Positions 35,340 through 45,302 are shown, numbered from the stretch's first letter. The stretch is 64,000 nt of DNA from Phocaeicola abscessus CCUG 55929 (GCF_000312445.1 NZ_HE997183.1:154617-218616), one strand, 5' to 3'. Notes: generated from the sequence alone by a model not told the origin. Translations and numbers: made by a program.

Positions 35340-38075
35340 TTATTTCTCGAAGTGATAATGTCCGGAACCGATTTCGACTTCCGTATAGTCCTCACCCTCC
35401 GTGATGGCGTGAATACCGGCCACCTTAGCGACAGTCACTCCAAAAGCCTTCGGTATACGGACGACGGCACTTGTATTGCCGGGGATGGTAATATCCCATT
35501 CGAAGCGTCCGTCCTTCCGGCTCCAAGCGCTTCTGATTTCGCCGTAAACGGATTTGTACGAAGCATCGATTTCATCCAAGCCGTCAGGGAATACCGGAGC
35601 CATCCACAGCTTCTTGTACCCGACCGTGCCCGGGTAACATCGGATGCCTGCCAGATCTTCGTAATACCAGATGATCAAATCGCCCAACAGCATGACATGG
35701 TTGCCCGAATTCATGGCGGGATCCGCCGTATTTCCGTTCCAAAGTTCCCAGATGGTGGTAGCGCCGTTTCGAATCATATACCCGAAGCTCGGATAGTCGG
35801 TATTCGTCAGAATCCGGTATGCGAGGTCAGTTCGGCCGTTTTCAGATAGGCCGCGCATCAGATGCTGCATGCCGAGCACGCCGCAGCTCACATGACTGTC
35901 GAACTCCTTCTCCGTCTTATCTACAATGTTTTGGAATACCTTCCGCTCATAGCCTTTCGGCACGAGCCCCAAACGGAGCGAGAGGATATTGGCCGTCACC
36001 GTATTATTGTCGTATTGCGCGGTGGCCGGGTCGAAGAACTTGGCATTGTAAGCCTCTTTCATCTTAGCTGAGAGCTCTTTGTAATGAGGTATATCGGTGT
36101 CCTGTCCACAGATATTAGCAAACTCGGTCATCAAACGGAGCAAATCGTAATAGAGCGCAGTGCTCATCAAACTGCCGTTTGTAATCCGTGACGGATCGAC
36201 CGAATGAATCAACTCGGGCGATTCGGGCGGCATGCACCAGTCGCCGTACGTATCTTTGGTGATGATATTATCCTTCATTGCGGTCGATTCCATGTGCCGC
36301 ATCCATTTCTTCATTGCCGGATAGTGCAGACGAATGGCCTGATCGTCGCCGTACTGATGATACAGCATATCGGCGACGGTGAAAAATGCCGCAGGCCAAG
36401 TGACATCATCGTTATAAATGGTCCAGTAGCTCGGCGATACCACCGAGATGCTGCCTTCCGGGCTCATGGCATCTTCTACGTCCTGCAGCCACTTGTTATA
36501 CATGCGCGAGTTATCCAGGAAATAAGCTTCTCCGTACGTGCCGGTCACCCGGTCTCCCATCCAGCCTAAGCGTTCATCGCGCTGCGGACAGTCCGTGGGC
36601 ATACCACGATAGTTGTCGCGAACTCCCCAGTACGCATTCTTAAATATCTGAGTGACCAATTTGTCGGAGGTCTCGAAGGTACCGGTAGTCTCCATCTTAT
36701 CGTAGATGCAATCTCCGGTAAAATCCGCCGGATCGGGCTGATAGTCGAGCCCGGAAACTTCTACGAACCGGAAACCGTGATAGACGAACGAAGGATGCCA
36801 ATGGAACCTGCCGTCGGCCGCAGGGATGTAAATATCTTCCGCACGGGCGGTACGAAGGTTGGCTACATACAGTGTGCTGTCCGGGTTCAACGTTTCGGCA
36901 AAACGGAGATGAATAGGTTGATCCTTCTTTCCGTTCAGATCGATCGATAGCCACCCCACCATGTTCTGCCCCATATCGAGTATATAGTTCCCCTCGTGAT
37001 TCCGGAAGACGGCGACGGGTTTCAACCGATCCTGAATCTGCAAATTCGGATTCTGCTGTGCCGTCAACTTCCCTGCAGGGCTTTCCATCCGGTCGGCTTG
37101 CTGCCAAGCGGAGTCATCATAGCCGTTCCTGTTCCAATCGGGCATCTCGAGACGGGCATCGTATTCCTCGCCGTCGAACTCGTTATTGGCGATGATAGGC
37201 CCTTTTGAGGTGACTTTCCACGAAGTGTCGCTGACGACCCGGGAAGTCGTCCCGTCGATATACTCGATTTCCAATTGAGCGAACAATCTCGGCAAACCGA
37301 ACATCGTATGTCCGGGATTACGGAGATTAAAGAAGCGGCCGGCACCTAAAACCACGCCGATGGTATTTTTGCCCGCGGCGATCATACCGGTCACATCGTA
37401 GGTGTTGAAGTAAACTCGTTTGTCATACTGAGAAACCATCGGGGCAAAAATATCTTCACTGACTTTTTCTCCGTTCAGATAAGTCTCGGACGAACCGAGT
37501 CCGGATACGTATAACATCGCCCTTTCCACATCTTTTTTATCCGAATCGAACTCTTTTCTCAGGTATCGAGCTGCGATTCTGGTTTTGTTATTCTCCTTCG
37601 TACCGAAATTCTCGCCGGTATTCGACAACGTATCTTCACCGATCCAAAGGGCTTTCAAAGAAGCCGGATCGGGAGCCATCGACCAGCGTTCGATTTCCGT
37701 CCAGCCTGTCGCCCCTTGGTTCGTGCCGATCTTAACACGCCAGTAGTAATACTTTCCGGGCTCCAGAGCCTTCCCACCGTAAGACACCCAGATAGAAGTA
37801 TCCGAAGTTACGACACCAGAATCCCACAGCAAGTTCTTGCCTGCCTTCAGTTCTGCCGGATCTGCCGCCACCTGAATCTGATAAGTCGTCTGCACCAAGT
37901 CGGGAGTGCTCGAAGCAATCTGCCACGAAAAACGCGGCTGCGTCACGTTAACGCCGAGCGGTTCCACCATTTGCTCGAGCTTTAAGTTAGATACTTGTAT
38001 TTGCTGACTTTGCGAACAACCGGCAAATACCAACGATATCATGCCAATAAGTACTGAAAATAAATCTTTTCTCAT
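35340..38075 (-). CDS. GH78 alpha-L-rhamnosidase, lipoprotein
   Basis: A 911-aa enzyme that releases terminal alpha-L-rhamnose from plant or bacterial glycans. The lipobox is VFAGC. An N-terminal fibronectin-like domain begins VSNLKLEQMVEPLGVNV, with PRFSWQIAS. The (alpha/alpha)6 barrel contains TDCPQRDERLGWMGD, where the acid residues of the active site lie, and GATTIWELWNG near its end. A C-terminal beta-sandwich closes the protein. It stands alone here, without a SusCD pair. Confidence 0.94.
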   Translation of the reverse strand: MRKDLFSVLIGMISLVFAGCSQSQQIQVSNLKLEQMVEPLGVNVTQPRFSWQIASSTPDLVQTTYQIQVAADPAELKAGKNLLWDSGVVTSDTSIWVSYGGKALEPGKYYYWRVKIGTNQGATGWTEIERWSMAPDPASLKALWIGEDTLSNTGENFGTKENNKTRIAARYLRKEFDSDKKDVERAMLYVSGLGSSETYLNGEKVSEDIFAPMVSQYDKRVYFNTYDVTGMIAAGKNTIGVVLGAGRFFNLRNPGHTMFGLPRLFAQLEIEYIDGTTSRVVSDTSWKVTSKGPIIANNEFDGEEYDARLEMPDWNRNGYDDSAWQQADRMESPAGKLTAQQNPNLQIQDRLKPVAVFRNHEGNYILDMGQNMVGWLSIDLNGKKDQPIHLRFAETLNPDSTLYVANLRTARAEDIYIPAADGRFHWHPSFVYHGFRFVEVSGLDYQPDPADFTGDCIYDKMETTGTFETSDKLVTQIFKNAYWGVRDNYRGMPTDCPQRDERLGWMGDRVTGTYGEAYFLDNSRMYNKWLQDVEDAMSPEGSISVVSPSYWTIYNDDVTWPAAFFTVADMLYHQYGDDQAIRLHYPAMKKWMRHMESTAMKDNIITKDTYGDWCMPPESPELIHSVDPSRITNGSLMSTALYYDLLRLMTEFANICGQDTDIPHYKELSAKMKEAYNAKFFDPATAQYDNNTVTANILSLRLGLVPKGYERKVFQNIVDKTEKEFDSHVSCGVLGMQHLMRGLSENGRTDLAYRILTNTDYPSFGYMIRNGATTIWELWNGNTADPAMNSGNHVMLLGDLIIWYYEDLAGIRCYPGTVGYKKLWMAPVFPDGLDEIDASYKSVYGEIRSAWSRKDGRFEWDITIPGNTSAVVRIPKAFGVTVAKVAGIHAITEGEDYTEVEIGSGHYHFEK

Positions 38076-38133
38076 AAAATGAATGGATTTGATTATAAAT
38101 CTGCTTTAAAGGTATCTTCCTTGGAGGTCGCAT

Positions 38134-38646
38134 TCAGAAAAGAATCTCATGCATCTCTTTTCTGTTCTTCTCCCGATAAGGATCCGTTCCATACCCGATC
38201 GGTATCAGGACCGCCGGTTCCCAATCTTGGGGGAGATTAAACGATTTCTTGCAAAGCGCCGTATCGAAATTGCAGACCCAACAAGTCCCCAAGCCTTGTT
38301 CAGCGGCTGCCAGACACAGATGTTCCACCGCAATGGAAATATCTGCATCGCCATGATCCTTATTGTCGAAATTCTTCCGACGCCAAGAAAGCGTATGGTC
38401 GACACAGGCCAAAATCACGCACGGCGCCGTGCGAATCCAATCGCGATCGTAACAGGCGTAGACTTTCTCCAGTTCGTCTTTCTCCGTAATGATATGAAAA
38501 CGCCACGACTGGTAATTCACGGCCGAAGGTGCCATTCGGACACATTCCATCACATAATCCAACTTCGTTTTTTCAAGCTGCCGGGTCGGATCGTATTTCC
38601 GCACGGAAAAACGAGCCTTCGTCAATGCCAAAAAGTTCATAGTCAT
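38134..38646 (-). CDS. nitroreductase-family protein
   Basis: A 170-aa FMN-dependent oxidoreductase. It begins with the FMN-phosphate motif RFSVRKYDPTR and has the second conserved helix region DISIAVEHLCLAAAEQGLGTCWV and a closing PIGYGTDPYREKNRK. The length and pattern fit small nitroreductases of anaerobes whose substrate is not known. A -7-like CAAATATA (minus TATATTTG) lies at 38663-38670. Confidence 0.9.
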   Translation of the reverse strand: MTMNFLALTKARFSVRKYDPTRQLEKTKLDYVMECVRMAPSAVNYQSWRFHIITEKDELEKVYACYDRDWIRTAPCVILACVDHTLSWRRKNFDNKDHGDADISIAVEHLCLAAAEQGLGTCWVCNFDTALCKKSFNLPQDWEPAVLIPIGYGTDPYREKNRKEMHEILF

Positions 38647-38822
38647 TATTTTTAACGTATGGCAAATATAGGAAGAATTCGTGTAAAAACCGAAGGATTT
38701 CGATAAATAATATAAATACCCGAAGAGGATAATCCTATTCTATAACAAAAGCGATCGTTTCATATTCCCTTTCTGCCATGTTATTCATTCCTTTACAAAC
38801 GATAAAAATATCGCCTCTTTCT

Positions 38823-38852
38823 TTTGAATATCGTTGAAACTTTCTATATTTG
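38823..38852 (+). promoter_or_regulatory. Bacteroidota-type promoter of the cobalamin uptake operon
   Basis: TTTG at 38823-38826 and TATATTTG at 38845-38852 are 18 bases apart. Transcription would start near 38859, just before the riboswitch. Confidence 0.7.
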
Positions 38853-38858
38853 CCATGT

Positions 38859-39036
38859 TTTGTTTCGCGATTATCCAACAGCGATAGAACGAATGAAAAG
38901 GGAATCGGGTGAAAGTCCCGAACAGTCCCGCTGCTGTAAGCTCATATAAAGGTTGCTTCATACTCAAGCCACTGTCCCGATAAAGGACGGGAAGGCAAGC
39001 CAACCGGAGTAAGTCAGAAGACCTGCAAAACAAAAG
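38859..39036 (+). ncRNA. cobalamin riboswitch
   Basis: The core elements of the B12 riboswitch are present in order. GGGAATCGGGTGAAAGTCCCG and ACAGTCCCGCTGCTGTAA lie at about 38900-38939. GCCACTGTCCCGATAAAGG is at about 38968-38986, and GGAAGGC is followed by AGTAAGTCAGAAGACCTGC, the B12 box, at about 39008-39026. Flanking TTTTGTTT and AAACAAAA can form the closing stem. It precedes the btuF-like gene by about 130 bases and is expected to repress it when cobalamin is abundant. Confidence 0.95.
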
Positions 39037-39169
39037 TCATGCTTTATTTCCTCGAGGAAAGGAGAGAAAGAACGTGCTGCTATACATAGTTTACTATTCA
39101 GAAAAAGTTAGAGGAACGGAGCAAATGTTACCTTCCTTCAGACTGCAATGCTAAAGATAAAAGTACGAA

Positions 39170-40339
39170 ATGATGAGAAGTATGATGAACAAAGACCGGT
39201 CACTAAAGAGATTTTTACTATCTGCCAACATAGTAATTCTAATCTTGCTTCTATCCGCATGTAGCGGAAGGAGCAAGATTTCATTTTCTTCTTCTGCCAA
39301 AGAACATATTCCTTTTAATTATGCCGAAAACATAGTTTTGGAAAAGCATACGGCATATACCCTTGCAAGGTTGCGCAATCCTTGGGATACGACGAAGATT
39401 CTGCATACCTATATATTAATAGATAAGCACAAACCCATCCCCGATTCCCTGCCCGATGCGACTGTCATCCGTATACCGCTTACCCGATCGATCGTATATT
39501 CGTCGGTACATTGCAGTTTACTGCTGCAACTCAAAGCCAAAGACGCCATCGCAGGAGTCTGTGATCTGGATTATATCTACTTGCCGGAAATACAGGAAGA
39601 CTGTAAAAACGGACACATTGCGGATATAGGAAACAGCATGAACCCCACCATCGAAAAGGTGATCGACTTGCATCCAGACGCCATACTCCTGTCTCCTTTT
39701 CAGAATAGCGGAGGGTACGGCCGTATCGAAAAGCTCGATATCCCCCTCATCGAATGTGCCGACTATATGGAAACGTCCGCTCTCGGAAGGGCGGAATGGA
39801 TGAAATTCTACGGCCTGCTCTTCGGACGGACAATCGAAGCGGACAGTCTGTTCGCCAAAATCGAAAAGAATTATAAAGCCCTGATGACATTGGCTGCCTC
39901 AGACAGCGTTAGACCTACGGTTTTCTCAGAGTTAAAGAGCAGTTCGGCCTGGTACGTCCCCGGCGGACGCAGTACGACGGGCAAGCTCTACGCCGACGCA
40001 AACGCCCAATACATTTTCGATTATACGCCGAATAGCGGATCGATTCCAATGGCTTTCGAAACAGTTTATGACAAAGGGCATGACGCCGACTTCTGGCTGA
40101 TCAAATATAATCAGGCTACCGACAAGACGTTAAAAGAACTGCGGCGCGACTTCGCTCCTTACGCCAAGTTCAAAGCGTATCAGCATAAAAATGTCTACGG
40201 ATGCAACACCGGCGATATTCCTTTCTACGAAGAATCGCCTTTCCAGCCGGATCGGCTGTTGAAAGATCTGATAAAAATTTTCCATCCTTCTTTGTTAAAA
40301 GAGTACGATTTGAAATATTTCCGTAAATTAGCGGAATAA
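39170..40339 (+). CDS. cobalamin ABC transporter, substrate-binding lipoprotein (BtuF-like)
   Basis: A 389-aa periplasmic binding protein with a lipobox (LLLSAC). It shows the class III binding-protein pattern: DAIAGVCDLDYIYLP, VIDLHPDAILLSPF and a long helix before the second lobe (YKALMTLAASDSVRPTVFSE, GRSTTGKLYADANAQYIF). Sequence alone could also fit an iron-siderophore binder, but the riboswitch directly upstream makes a corrinoid the likely ligand. Several Met codons precede the hydrophobic segment, so the exact start is open. Confidence 0.88.
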   Translation: MMRSMMNKDRSLKRFLLSANIVILILLLSACSGRSKISFSSSAKEHIPFNYAENIVLEKHTAYTLARLRNPWDTTKILHTYILIDKHKPIPDSLPDATVIRIPLTRSIVYSSVHCSLLLQLKAKDAIAGVCDLDYIYLPEIQEDCKNGHIADIGNSMNPTIEKVIDLHPDAILLSPFQNSGGYGRIEKLDIPLIECADYMETSALGRAEWMKFYGLLFGRTIEADSLFAKIEKNYKALMTLAASDSVRPTVFSELKSSSAWYVPGGRSTTGKLYADANAQYIFDYTPNSGSIPMAFETVYDKGHDADFWLIKYNQATDKTLKELRRDFAPYAKFKAYQHKNVYGCNTGDIPFYEESPFQPDRLLKDLIKIFHPSLLKEYDLKYFRKLAE

Positions 40340-41371
40340 TTGAAAAGTAAAGGATTCACATACAGTCTTATTCTTTCGCTCCTCTTACTCATCTTGGTAG
40401 GAGCCAATCTGCTATACGGCTCGGTAAAGATCCCTTTCGATGCACTATGGAACATCCTTTGCGGCGAGGAGGCAGGCAGAGAAAGTTGGTTCTATATCGT
40501 CTGGGAATCGCGCATACCGCAAGCTGTCACCGCACTGCTTTGCGGCGCTGCGTTGGCAGCGGCAGGCTTGCTGGTGCAGACGGCTTTCAACAACCCTTTA
40601 GCCGGTCCGTCTATCTTAGGAATCAATTCCGGCGCGAACTTAGGGGTTGCACTCGTCATCTTAGGCAGTAGCGGAGTGTTGGCAAGCGGCGATTTCTCCG
40701 TGATCGGGTTTATGACCGTACTTGCTGCCGCCTTCATCGGTTCTATGATAGTAATGGGATTGATTCTATTCTTCTCCTCTATCATCAAAAGCAATATCAT
40801 GCTCTTAATCGTAGGTATCATGATCGGTTATATCGCCTCATCGTGCATCTCGCTGCTCAATTTCTTCGCCACCGACGAAGGCGTCCATTCTTATGCCGTT
40901 TGGGGAATGGGGAATTTCAGCGGTGTATCTTTGAATCAGCTTCCGTACTTTGCGGGATCGGTTCTGATCGGTCTACTTATCGCCATACTTTTAATAAAGC
41001 CGCTCAATGCGTTATTATTAGGAACAAGATATGCGGAAAACTTAGGAGTAAACATCGTGCGAACCAGAAATCTGCTGCTGATTGCAACCGGCGTTCTGTC
41101 AGCCGTGACAACAGCCTTTTGTGGTCCGATAGCCTTTATCGATTTGGCCGTCCCTCATATTGCCCGACTGCTGTTAGGAACTTCCAATCACAACACCCTA
41201 ATGCCGGTGACAATGCTGACGGGAGGCGTTATCGCCTTGTTCTGCAATCTGCTCTGCATCCTTCCCGGTGAATCAGGAATCATTCCGCTGAATGCGGTTA
41301 CTCCTGTTTTAGGAGCACCCGTAATTATCTACGTCATCATGAACCGACGAAAGATCAAGTATTTCAATTAA
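40340..41371 (+). CDS. cobalamin ABC transporter permease (BtuC-like)
   Basis: A 343-aa FecCD/BtuC-type permease with about ten hydrophobic segments. Family marks are WESRIPQAVTALLCGAALAAAG, NPLAGPSILGINSGANLG, GTRYAENLGVNI and CGPIAFIDLAVPHIARLLLG. The frame opens with TTG immediately after the btuF-like stop, so a TTG start with coupled translation is assumed. It acts with the neighbouring binding protein and ATPase. Confidence 0.92.
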   Translation: MKSKGFTYSLILSLLLLILVGANLLYGSVKIPFDALWNILCGEEAGRESWFYIVWESRIPQAVTALLCGAALAAAGLLVQTAFNNPLAGPSILGINSGANLGVALVILGSSGVLASGDFSVIGFMTVLAAAFIGSMIVMGLILFFSSIIKSNIMLLIVGIMIGYIASSCISLLNFFATDEGVHSYAVWGMGNFSGVSLNQLPYFAGSVLIGLLIAILLIKPLNALLLGTRYAENLGVNIVRTRNLLLIATGVLSAVTTAFCGPIAFIDLAVPHIARLLLGTSNHNTLMPVTMLTGGVIALFCNLLCILPGESGIIPLNAVTPVLGAPVIIYVIMNRRKIKYFN

Positions 41372-41383
41372 CAGGAAAGGGAG

Positions 41384-42394
41384 ATGGAAGAACAGCGAAC
41401 GGTCATCGAGGCGACAGATCTGACGATCGGTTATCGACGTGGAAGGGTAAGCAATAAAGTTCAAGAGAAATTGAATCTCTCCCTCTTCTCCGGCGAACTG
41501 ACCTGCCTGTTAGGCGCCAACGGAACGGGGAAATCCACGTTACTGCGTACGTTATCGGCTTCACAACCCTCGTTGGGAGGAGAACTGCTATTGCTTGGAA
41601 AACCGATCACCTCTTATACGGAGAAAGAACGTTCGAAAATGATCGGCATCGTCTTGACCGACAAGACTTTTGCCGGCGGACTGACCGTTTACGAGGTGGT
41701 GGCATTAGGACGCCAACCCCATACGGGATTCTTCGGTCGGCTGCATCGCGAAGATCGGCTCCTGATCAATCATGCCGTCGAGGCTGTAGGCATCTCGCAT
41801 AAAGTACGGAGCTATTTCTCCGAATTATCCGATGGAGAACGTCAAAAGGTCATGATCGCAAAAGCTTTGGTTCAAGAATGTCCGTTGATCGTGCTTGACG
41901 AACCTACCGCCTTCTTGGATGTAGTCAGTCGGATCGAAATCATGGCGCTCCTCCACCAGCTGGCTGTCGAACGGCATAAAGCCATTCTCCTTTCTACCCA
42001 CGACATCGAACAGGCTTTGGTTTCGGGCGACAAACTCTGGCTGCTGTCCAAACGAGGACTGGAATGCGGCGTCACCGAAGATCTCATCCTCAACCACCAA
42101 ATGGACACGCTCTTCGAGCGATGCGACATGCGTTTCGATTACGACCATGGCATCTATTATCCTATGGCGAAAGGCAAAAAAGCTATCTTGGTAGAATCCG
42201 ACGACAAGATCCTCCGACACTGGGTGTTCAATGCTCTGAACCGCCACGGATTCGTCTGCGTTGACCGAGATCGTTCAGACCGAAAACCACTTCCATGCCT
42301 GAAAGCGGTCGATCGGCAGCATCTCTTGTTAAGCCGAAACGGCGAAACCGCCACCTTCCATTCGTTCCAACAACTCCTCGCCGCTTTGACATAG
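41384..42394 (+). CDS. cobalamin ABC transporter ATPase (BtuD-like) with C-terminal extension
   Basis: A 336-aa ATPase. Walker A is LLGANGTGKSTLL, the signature FSELSDGERQKVMIAKAL, Walker B LIVLDEPTAFLD and the switch STHDIEQ. The ATPase part ends near residue 255. An extra about 80 residues (KKAILVESDDKILRHWVF and following) have no motif I recognise and may be regulatory. It starts 12 bases after the permease gene. Confidence 0.92.
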   Translation: MEEQRTVIEATDLTIGYRRGRVSNKVQEKLNLSLFSGELTCLLGANGTGKSTLLRTLSASQPSLGGELLLLGKPITSYTEKERSKMIGIVLTDKTFAGGLTVYEVVALGRQPHTGFFGRLHREDRLLINHAVEAVGISHKVRSYFSELSDGERQKVMIAKALVQECPLIVLDEPTAFLDVVSRIEIMALLHQLAVERHKAILLSTHDIEQALVSGDKLWLLSKRGLECGVTEDLILNHQMDTLFERCDMRFDYDHGIYYPMAKGKKAILVESDDKILRHWVFNALNRHGFVCVDRDRSDRKPLPCLKAVDRQHLLLSRNGETATFHSFQQLLAALT

Positions 42395-42411
42395 CGAACA
42401 AACGGCCGAAG

Positions 42412-44844
42412 TTAGATATTCGCTATGCGCATAATGTCGGCAAAGACTCCGGCAGCCGTAACGCCGGCGCCGGCACCATACCCCTGAATCATCATCGGAT
42501 ACTCCCTGTAACGCTCCGTAGTCAGGAGGATCATATTGTTGCTTCCCTCCAAATGATAGAAAGGATGCCGTTCTCCGACCTCCTGCAATGCAACGCTGCC
42601 CTTGCCGTCCTCGAACTTAGCGACAAAACGCCAGCGTTTATGCTCTTTCTCCAATTTCCGACGACACCGTTCAAAACCAGCATCTAAGGCAGGAAGACTT
42701 TTCCAGAAGTCTTCCAAAGATCTTTCCATCATTTCGTTGGGAATGAACAAGTGCTTCTCCACCTCTTCCTGATCCAGTCGATAACCGGCCTCACGCGCTA
42801 AGATCACCAACTTGCGGATCACATCCTTTCCGCTTAAATCGATACGCGGATCAGGCTCCGAATAATGTTCTTCCTTCGCCTGTCGAACCACCTGACTCAA
42901 CGGTACGTCGGCGCTTATCTTGTCAAAGATATAATTCAATGTCCCGCTGAGGACCGCTTCAATTTTCAGAATCTTATCGCCGCTGTTGATCAGATCGTTG
43001 ATCGTATTGATAATAGGGAGTCCAGCACCCACATTGGTTTCGAAAAGGAACTTCACGCCGCGGCGCAAAGCCGTTTGTTTTAACTCCTTGTAATTGGCAT
43101 AATCAGATGAAGCGGCAATCTTGTTGGCCGCAACAACCGAAATGTTGTGCGATAAGAAATCTTTATAAAGAGAGGCCACCTCAGCATTGGCCGTACAATC
43201 GACAAAGACGGAATTAAAGATGTTCATCCCAATAATTTCGTCGCGCAGCACTTCCTTGGAAGACGGGATGCCTTTCTCTTCCAGTTGCTTCCGATAATCG
43301 ACCAACGCTATTCCCTCACGCGAGAAATAGGCTTTATGTCCATTAGCTATGCCGACCACATGCAGTTTCAGATTCCGCTCAGTCGCTAATTTTTCCTGTT
43401 GCGCCCGGAGCTGTTCTATCAAGCTTCCGCCCACCGTACCTATGCCGCAAATAAACAGATTCAATACTTGATATTCCGACAGAAAGAACGAATCGTGAAT
43501 GACATTGAGCGCCTTGCGCAATGAATCGATTGCTACCACAAACGAGATATTCGTCTCGGAAGCACCCTGCGCCGTTGCTATCACGTTGATGCCGTTGCGC
43601 CCCAGCGTACCGAACAGTTTCCCCGAAATGCCTGAAACCCGTTTCATTTTTTCACCGACAATCGCAACCGTTGCCAATTCTTTTTGCACGATGCAAGGAC
43701 TGATCTCGCCTTCCTCAATTTCTTTGGCGAATTCCTCGTTCAAGACTCTCGCAGCGAGTTCAGCATCCTGATTCCGAACGCCGATGGAAGTACTGTTCTC
43801 AGAAGAAGCCTGAGCGACCAAGAAAACGCTGATACCATTCTGAGCCAAGACCCGAAAGATACGGAAGTTAACCCCTATCACACCGACCATTCCCAATCCC
43901 GTAACGGTAATCAGACTGGTATTATTGATAGAAGAAATACCTTTGATCAACCTATTGCCCGAATCCACATGCTGCTGAATAATGGTCCCCCGCCCTTCCG
44001 GATTGAACGTATTCTTTATCAAAATAGGAATGTTCTTATGACAGACGGGATAGATGGTCGGCGGATAGACCACCTTCGCACCGAAATTGCAGAGCTCCAT
44101 AGCTTCCACATAGCTCAGTTCGTTGATGGTGTAGGCATTGCCAATCACGCGAGGGTCGGCCGTCATGAAACCATCTACGTCGGTCCAGATCTCCAAACTG
44201 TCGGCATCCAATGCCGCCGCAATGATCGAGGCCGTATAGTCCGACCCACCTCGACCGAGGTTGGTCACCTCTCCCGTATCCTTGTCCGTCGAAATAAATC
44301 CCGGAACCAACGAAACTTTCGGTAAGGGATTGAAAGTTTCTTTCACCAACTTCGTCGTCAACTCAGAATCAAGTATATTCTTTTCCCGTTTCTTTTCAGT
44401 CTTGATAAAGGTGCGGGAGTCATACCAGACCGCATCCCGAATCAATGCGGCCGTAATCACGGACGAAAGCCGTTCGCCGTAGCTTACGATCGTCGCAGAA
44501 GTCTTGGGCGATAAATCGCGAATCAGGTATATACCCTGAAAAATATCTTTCAATTCAGTCAAAAGCCCGTCGACTTTCTTCAACAACAGTACGCGCTCTT
44601 CTGCGGCCGAAATCACAGCTTCCACCATCTCGACATGCCGGCCGACAATTTCCCGATAATCCCTTTCATAAGCCGAATCCCCCTTGGCAGCAATCTCTGA
44701 AGTACGAATCAATTGATCGGTAATACCGCCCAAAGCGGAAACGACTACGATCACAGGTTCGCTGATGGCTTCGACAATCCTTTTGACACTCCATATACTC
44801 TGAACGGAACCTACTGACGTTCCGCCGAATTTCAAAACTTTCAT
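42412..44844 (-). CDS. thrA: bifunctional aspartokinase / homoserine dehydrogenase
   Basis: An 810-aa fusion for threonine and methionine synthesis. The kinase part begins MKVLKFGGTSVGSV and has GRGGSDYTASIIAAAL. Two ACT-like regulatory regions follow (ITVTGLGMVGVIGVNFRIF; VAIVGEKMKRVSGISGKLF). The dehydrogenase part has FICGIGTVGGSLIEQL for NAD(P) binding, VSGTLNYIFDKI-like LSGTLNYIFDKI and EPDPRIDLSGKDVIRKLVIL. It is preceded by a leader of over 200 bases with a methionine-rich ORF. Confidence 0.97.
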   Translation of the reverse strand: MKVLKFGGTSVGSVQSIWSVKRIVEAISEPVIVVVSALGGITDQLIRTSEIAAKGDSAYERDYREIVGRHVEMVEAVISAAEERVLLLKKVDGLLTELKDIFQGIYLIRDLSPKTSATIVSYGERLSSVITAALIRDAVWYDSRTFIKTEKKREKNILDSELTTKLVKETFNPLPKVSLVPGFISTDKDTGEVTNLGRGGSDYTASIIAAALDADSLEIWTDVDGFMTADPRVIGNAYTINELSYVEAMELCNFGAKVVYPPTIYPVCHKNIPILIKNTFNPEGRGTIIQQHVDSGNRLIKGISSINNTSLITVTGLGMVGVIGVNFRIFRVLAQNGISVFLVAQASSENSTSIGVRNQDAELAARVLNEEFAKEIEEGEISPCIVQKELATVAIVGEKMKRVSGISGKLFGTLGRNGINVIATAQGASETNISFVVAIDSLRKALNVIHDSFFLSEYQVLNLFICGIGTVGGSLIEQLRAQQEKLATERNLKLHVVGIANGHKAYFSREGIALVDYRKQLEEKGIPSSKEVLRDEIIGMNIFNSVFVDCTANAEVASLYKDFLSHNISVVAANKIAASSDYANYKELKQTALRRGVKFLFETNVGAGLPIINTINDLINSGDKILKIEAVLSGTLNYIFDKISADVPLSQVVRQAKEEHYSEPDPRIDLSGKDVIRKLVILAREAGYRLDQEEVEKHLFIPNEMMERSLEDFWKSLPALDAGFERCRRKLEKEHKRWRFVAKFEDGKGSVALQEVGERHPFYHLEGSNNMILLTTERYREYPMMIQGYGAGAGVTAAGVFADIMRIANI

Positions 44845-44965
44845 ATCATTGACTTGTTTACACAGTCCGACGCGCGAAGCGATCGAACCGAACGATTAAA
44901 AATATATAACTGATTGGTTTTGCTTACGTTTGCAAGCGCGATTCACGTAGAAACACTATACTATC

Positions 44966-45046
44966 TTAAGCCCGCCAGGGCATATTCATGCCCCCGATAC
45001 GCATTCGTTCGGACATATTCATCGGATGTTGATAGGATGGCAACAT
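44966..45046 (-). CDS. methionine-rich 26-aa leader ORF upstream of thrA
   Basis: Between a -7 element (45075-45082) and thrA lies an ATG-to-TAA frame of 26 codons with six methionines, in SERMRIGGMNMPWRA and the preceding HPMNM segment. Aspartokinase-homoserine dehydrogenase feeds methionine synthesis, so a Met-rich peptide here may sense charged tRNA-Met by ribosome stalling. A 6-bp hairpin GCTTGC-AAAC-GTAAGC lies downstream at 44924-44939. No classic T-run terminator was found, so the mechanism could be translational. Confidence 0.45.
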   Translation of the reverse strand: MLPSYQHPMNMSERMRIGGMNMPWRA

Positions 45047-45074
45047 GTAGTCTGCTCTGAATTTTAAGATGTGA

Positions 45075-45082
45075 CAAAGATA
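45075..45082 (-). promoter_or_regulatory. -7 element of the thrA leader transcript
   Basis: Minus-strand TATCTTTG fits TAnnTTTG. No TTTG lies at the usual 18-21-base distance, so support is partial. Transcription would start near 45068, about 220 bases before thrA. Confidence 0.5.
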
Positions 45083-45247
45083 ATAAGTATTTCAAACAAT
45101 CTATAGCAATTTGCTTTTTTTCTGCAAAGATCTTTCCAATTCTCTTTAAAAGAACAGTCCACCCGTATCACCGTCGCAAGAGGAAACCGCACTGCGCGAA
45201 GCGAGCGACATAGGCAGAAATCGCTGCGCAGCGGAACGAAATATAAA

Positions 45248-45283
45248 AAGAAAGGTACGCCGACCCGGCATACCCTCTCTTTG
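45248..45283 (-). terminator. terminator after the GH109-type gene
   Basis: GGTACGCCG (45254-45262) pairs with CGGCATACC (45266-45274) with one mismatch. A-rich and T-rich flanks on either side give a T run in the minus-strand transcript. Confidence 0.6.
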
Positions 45284-45302
45284 TATCGTGATTCGTAACA
45301 GT

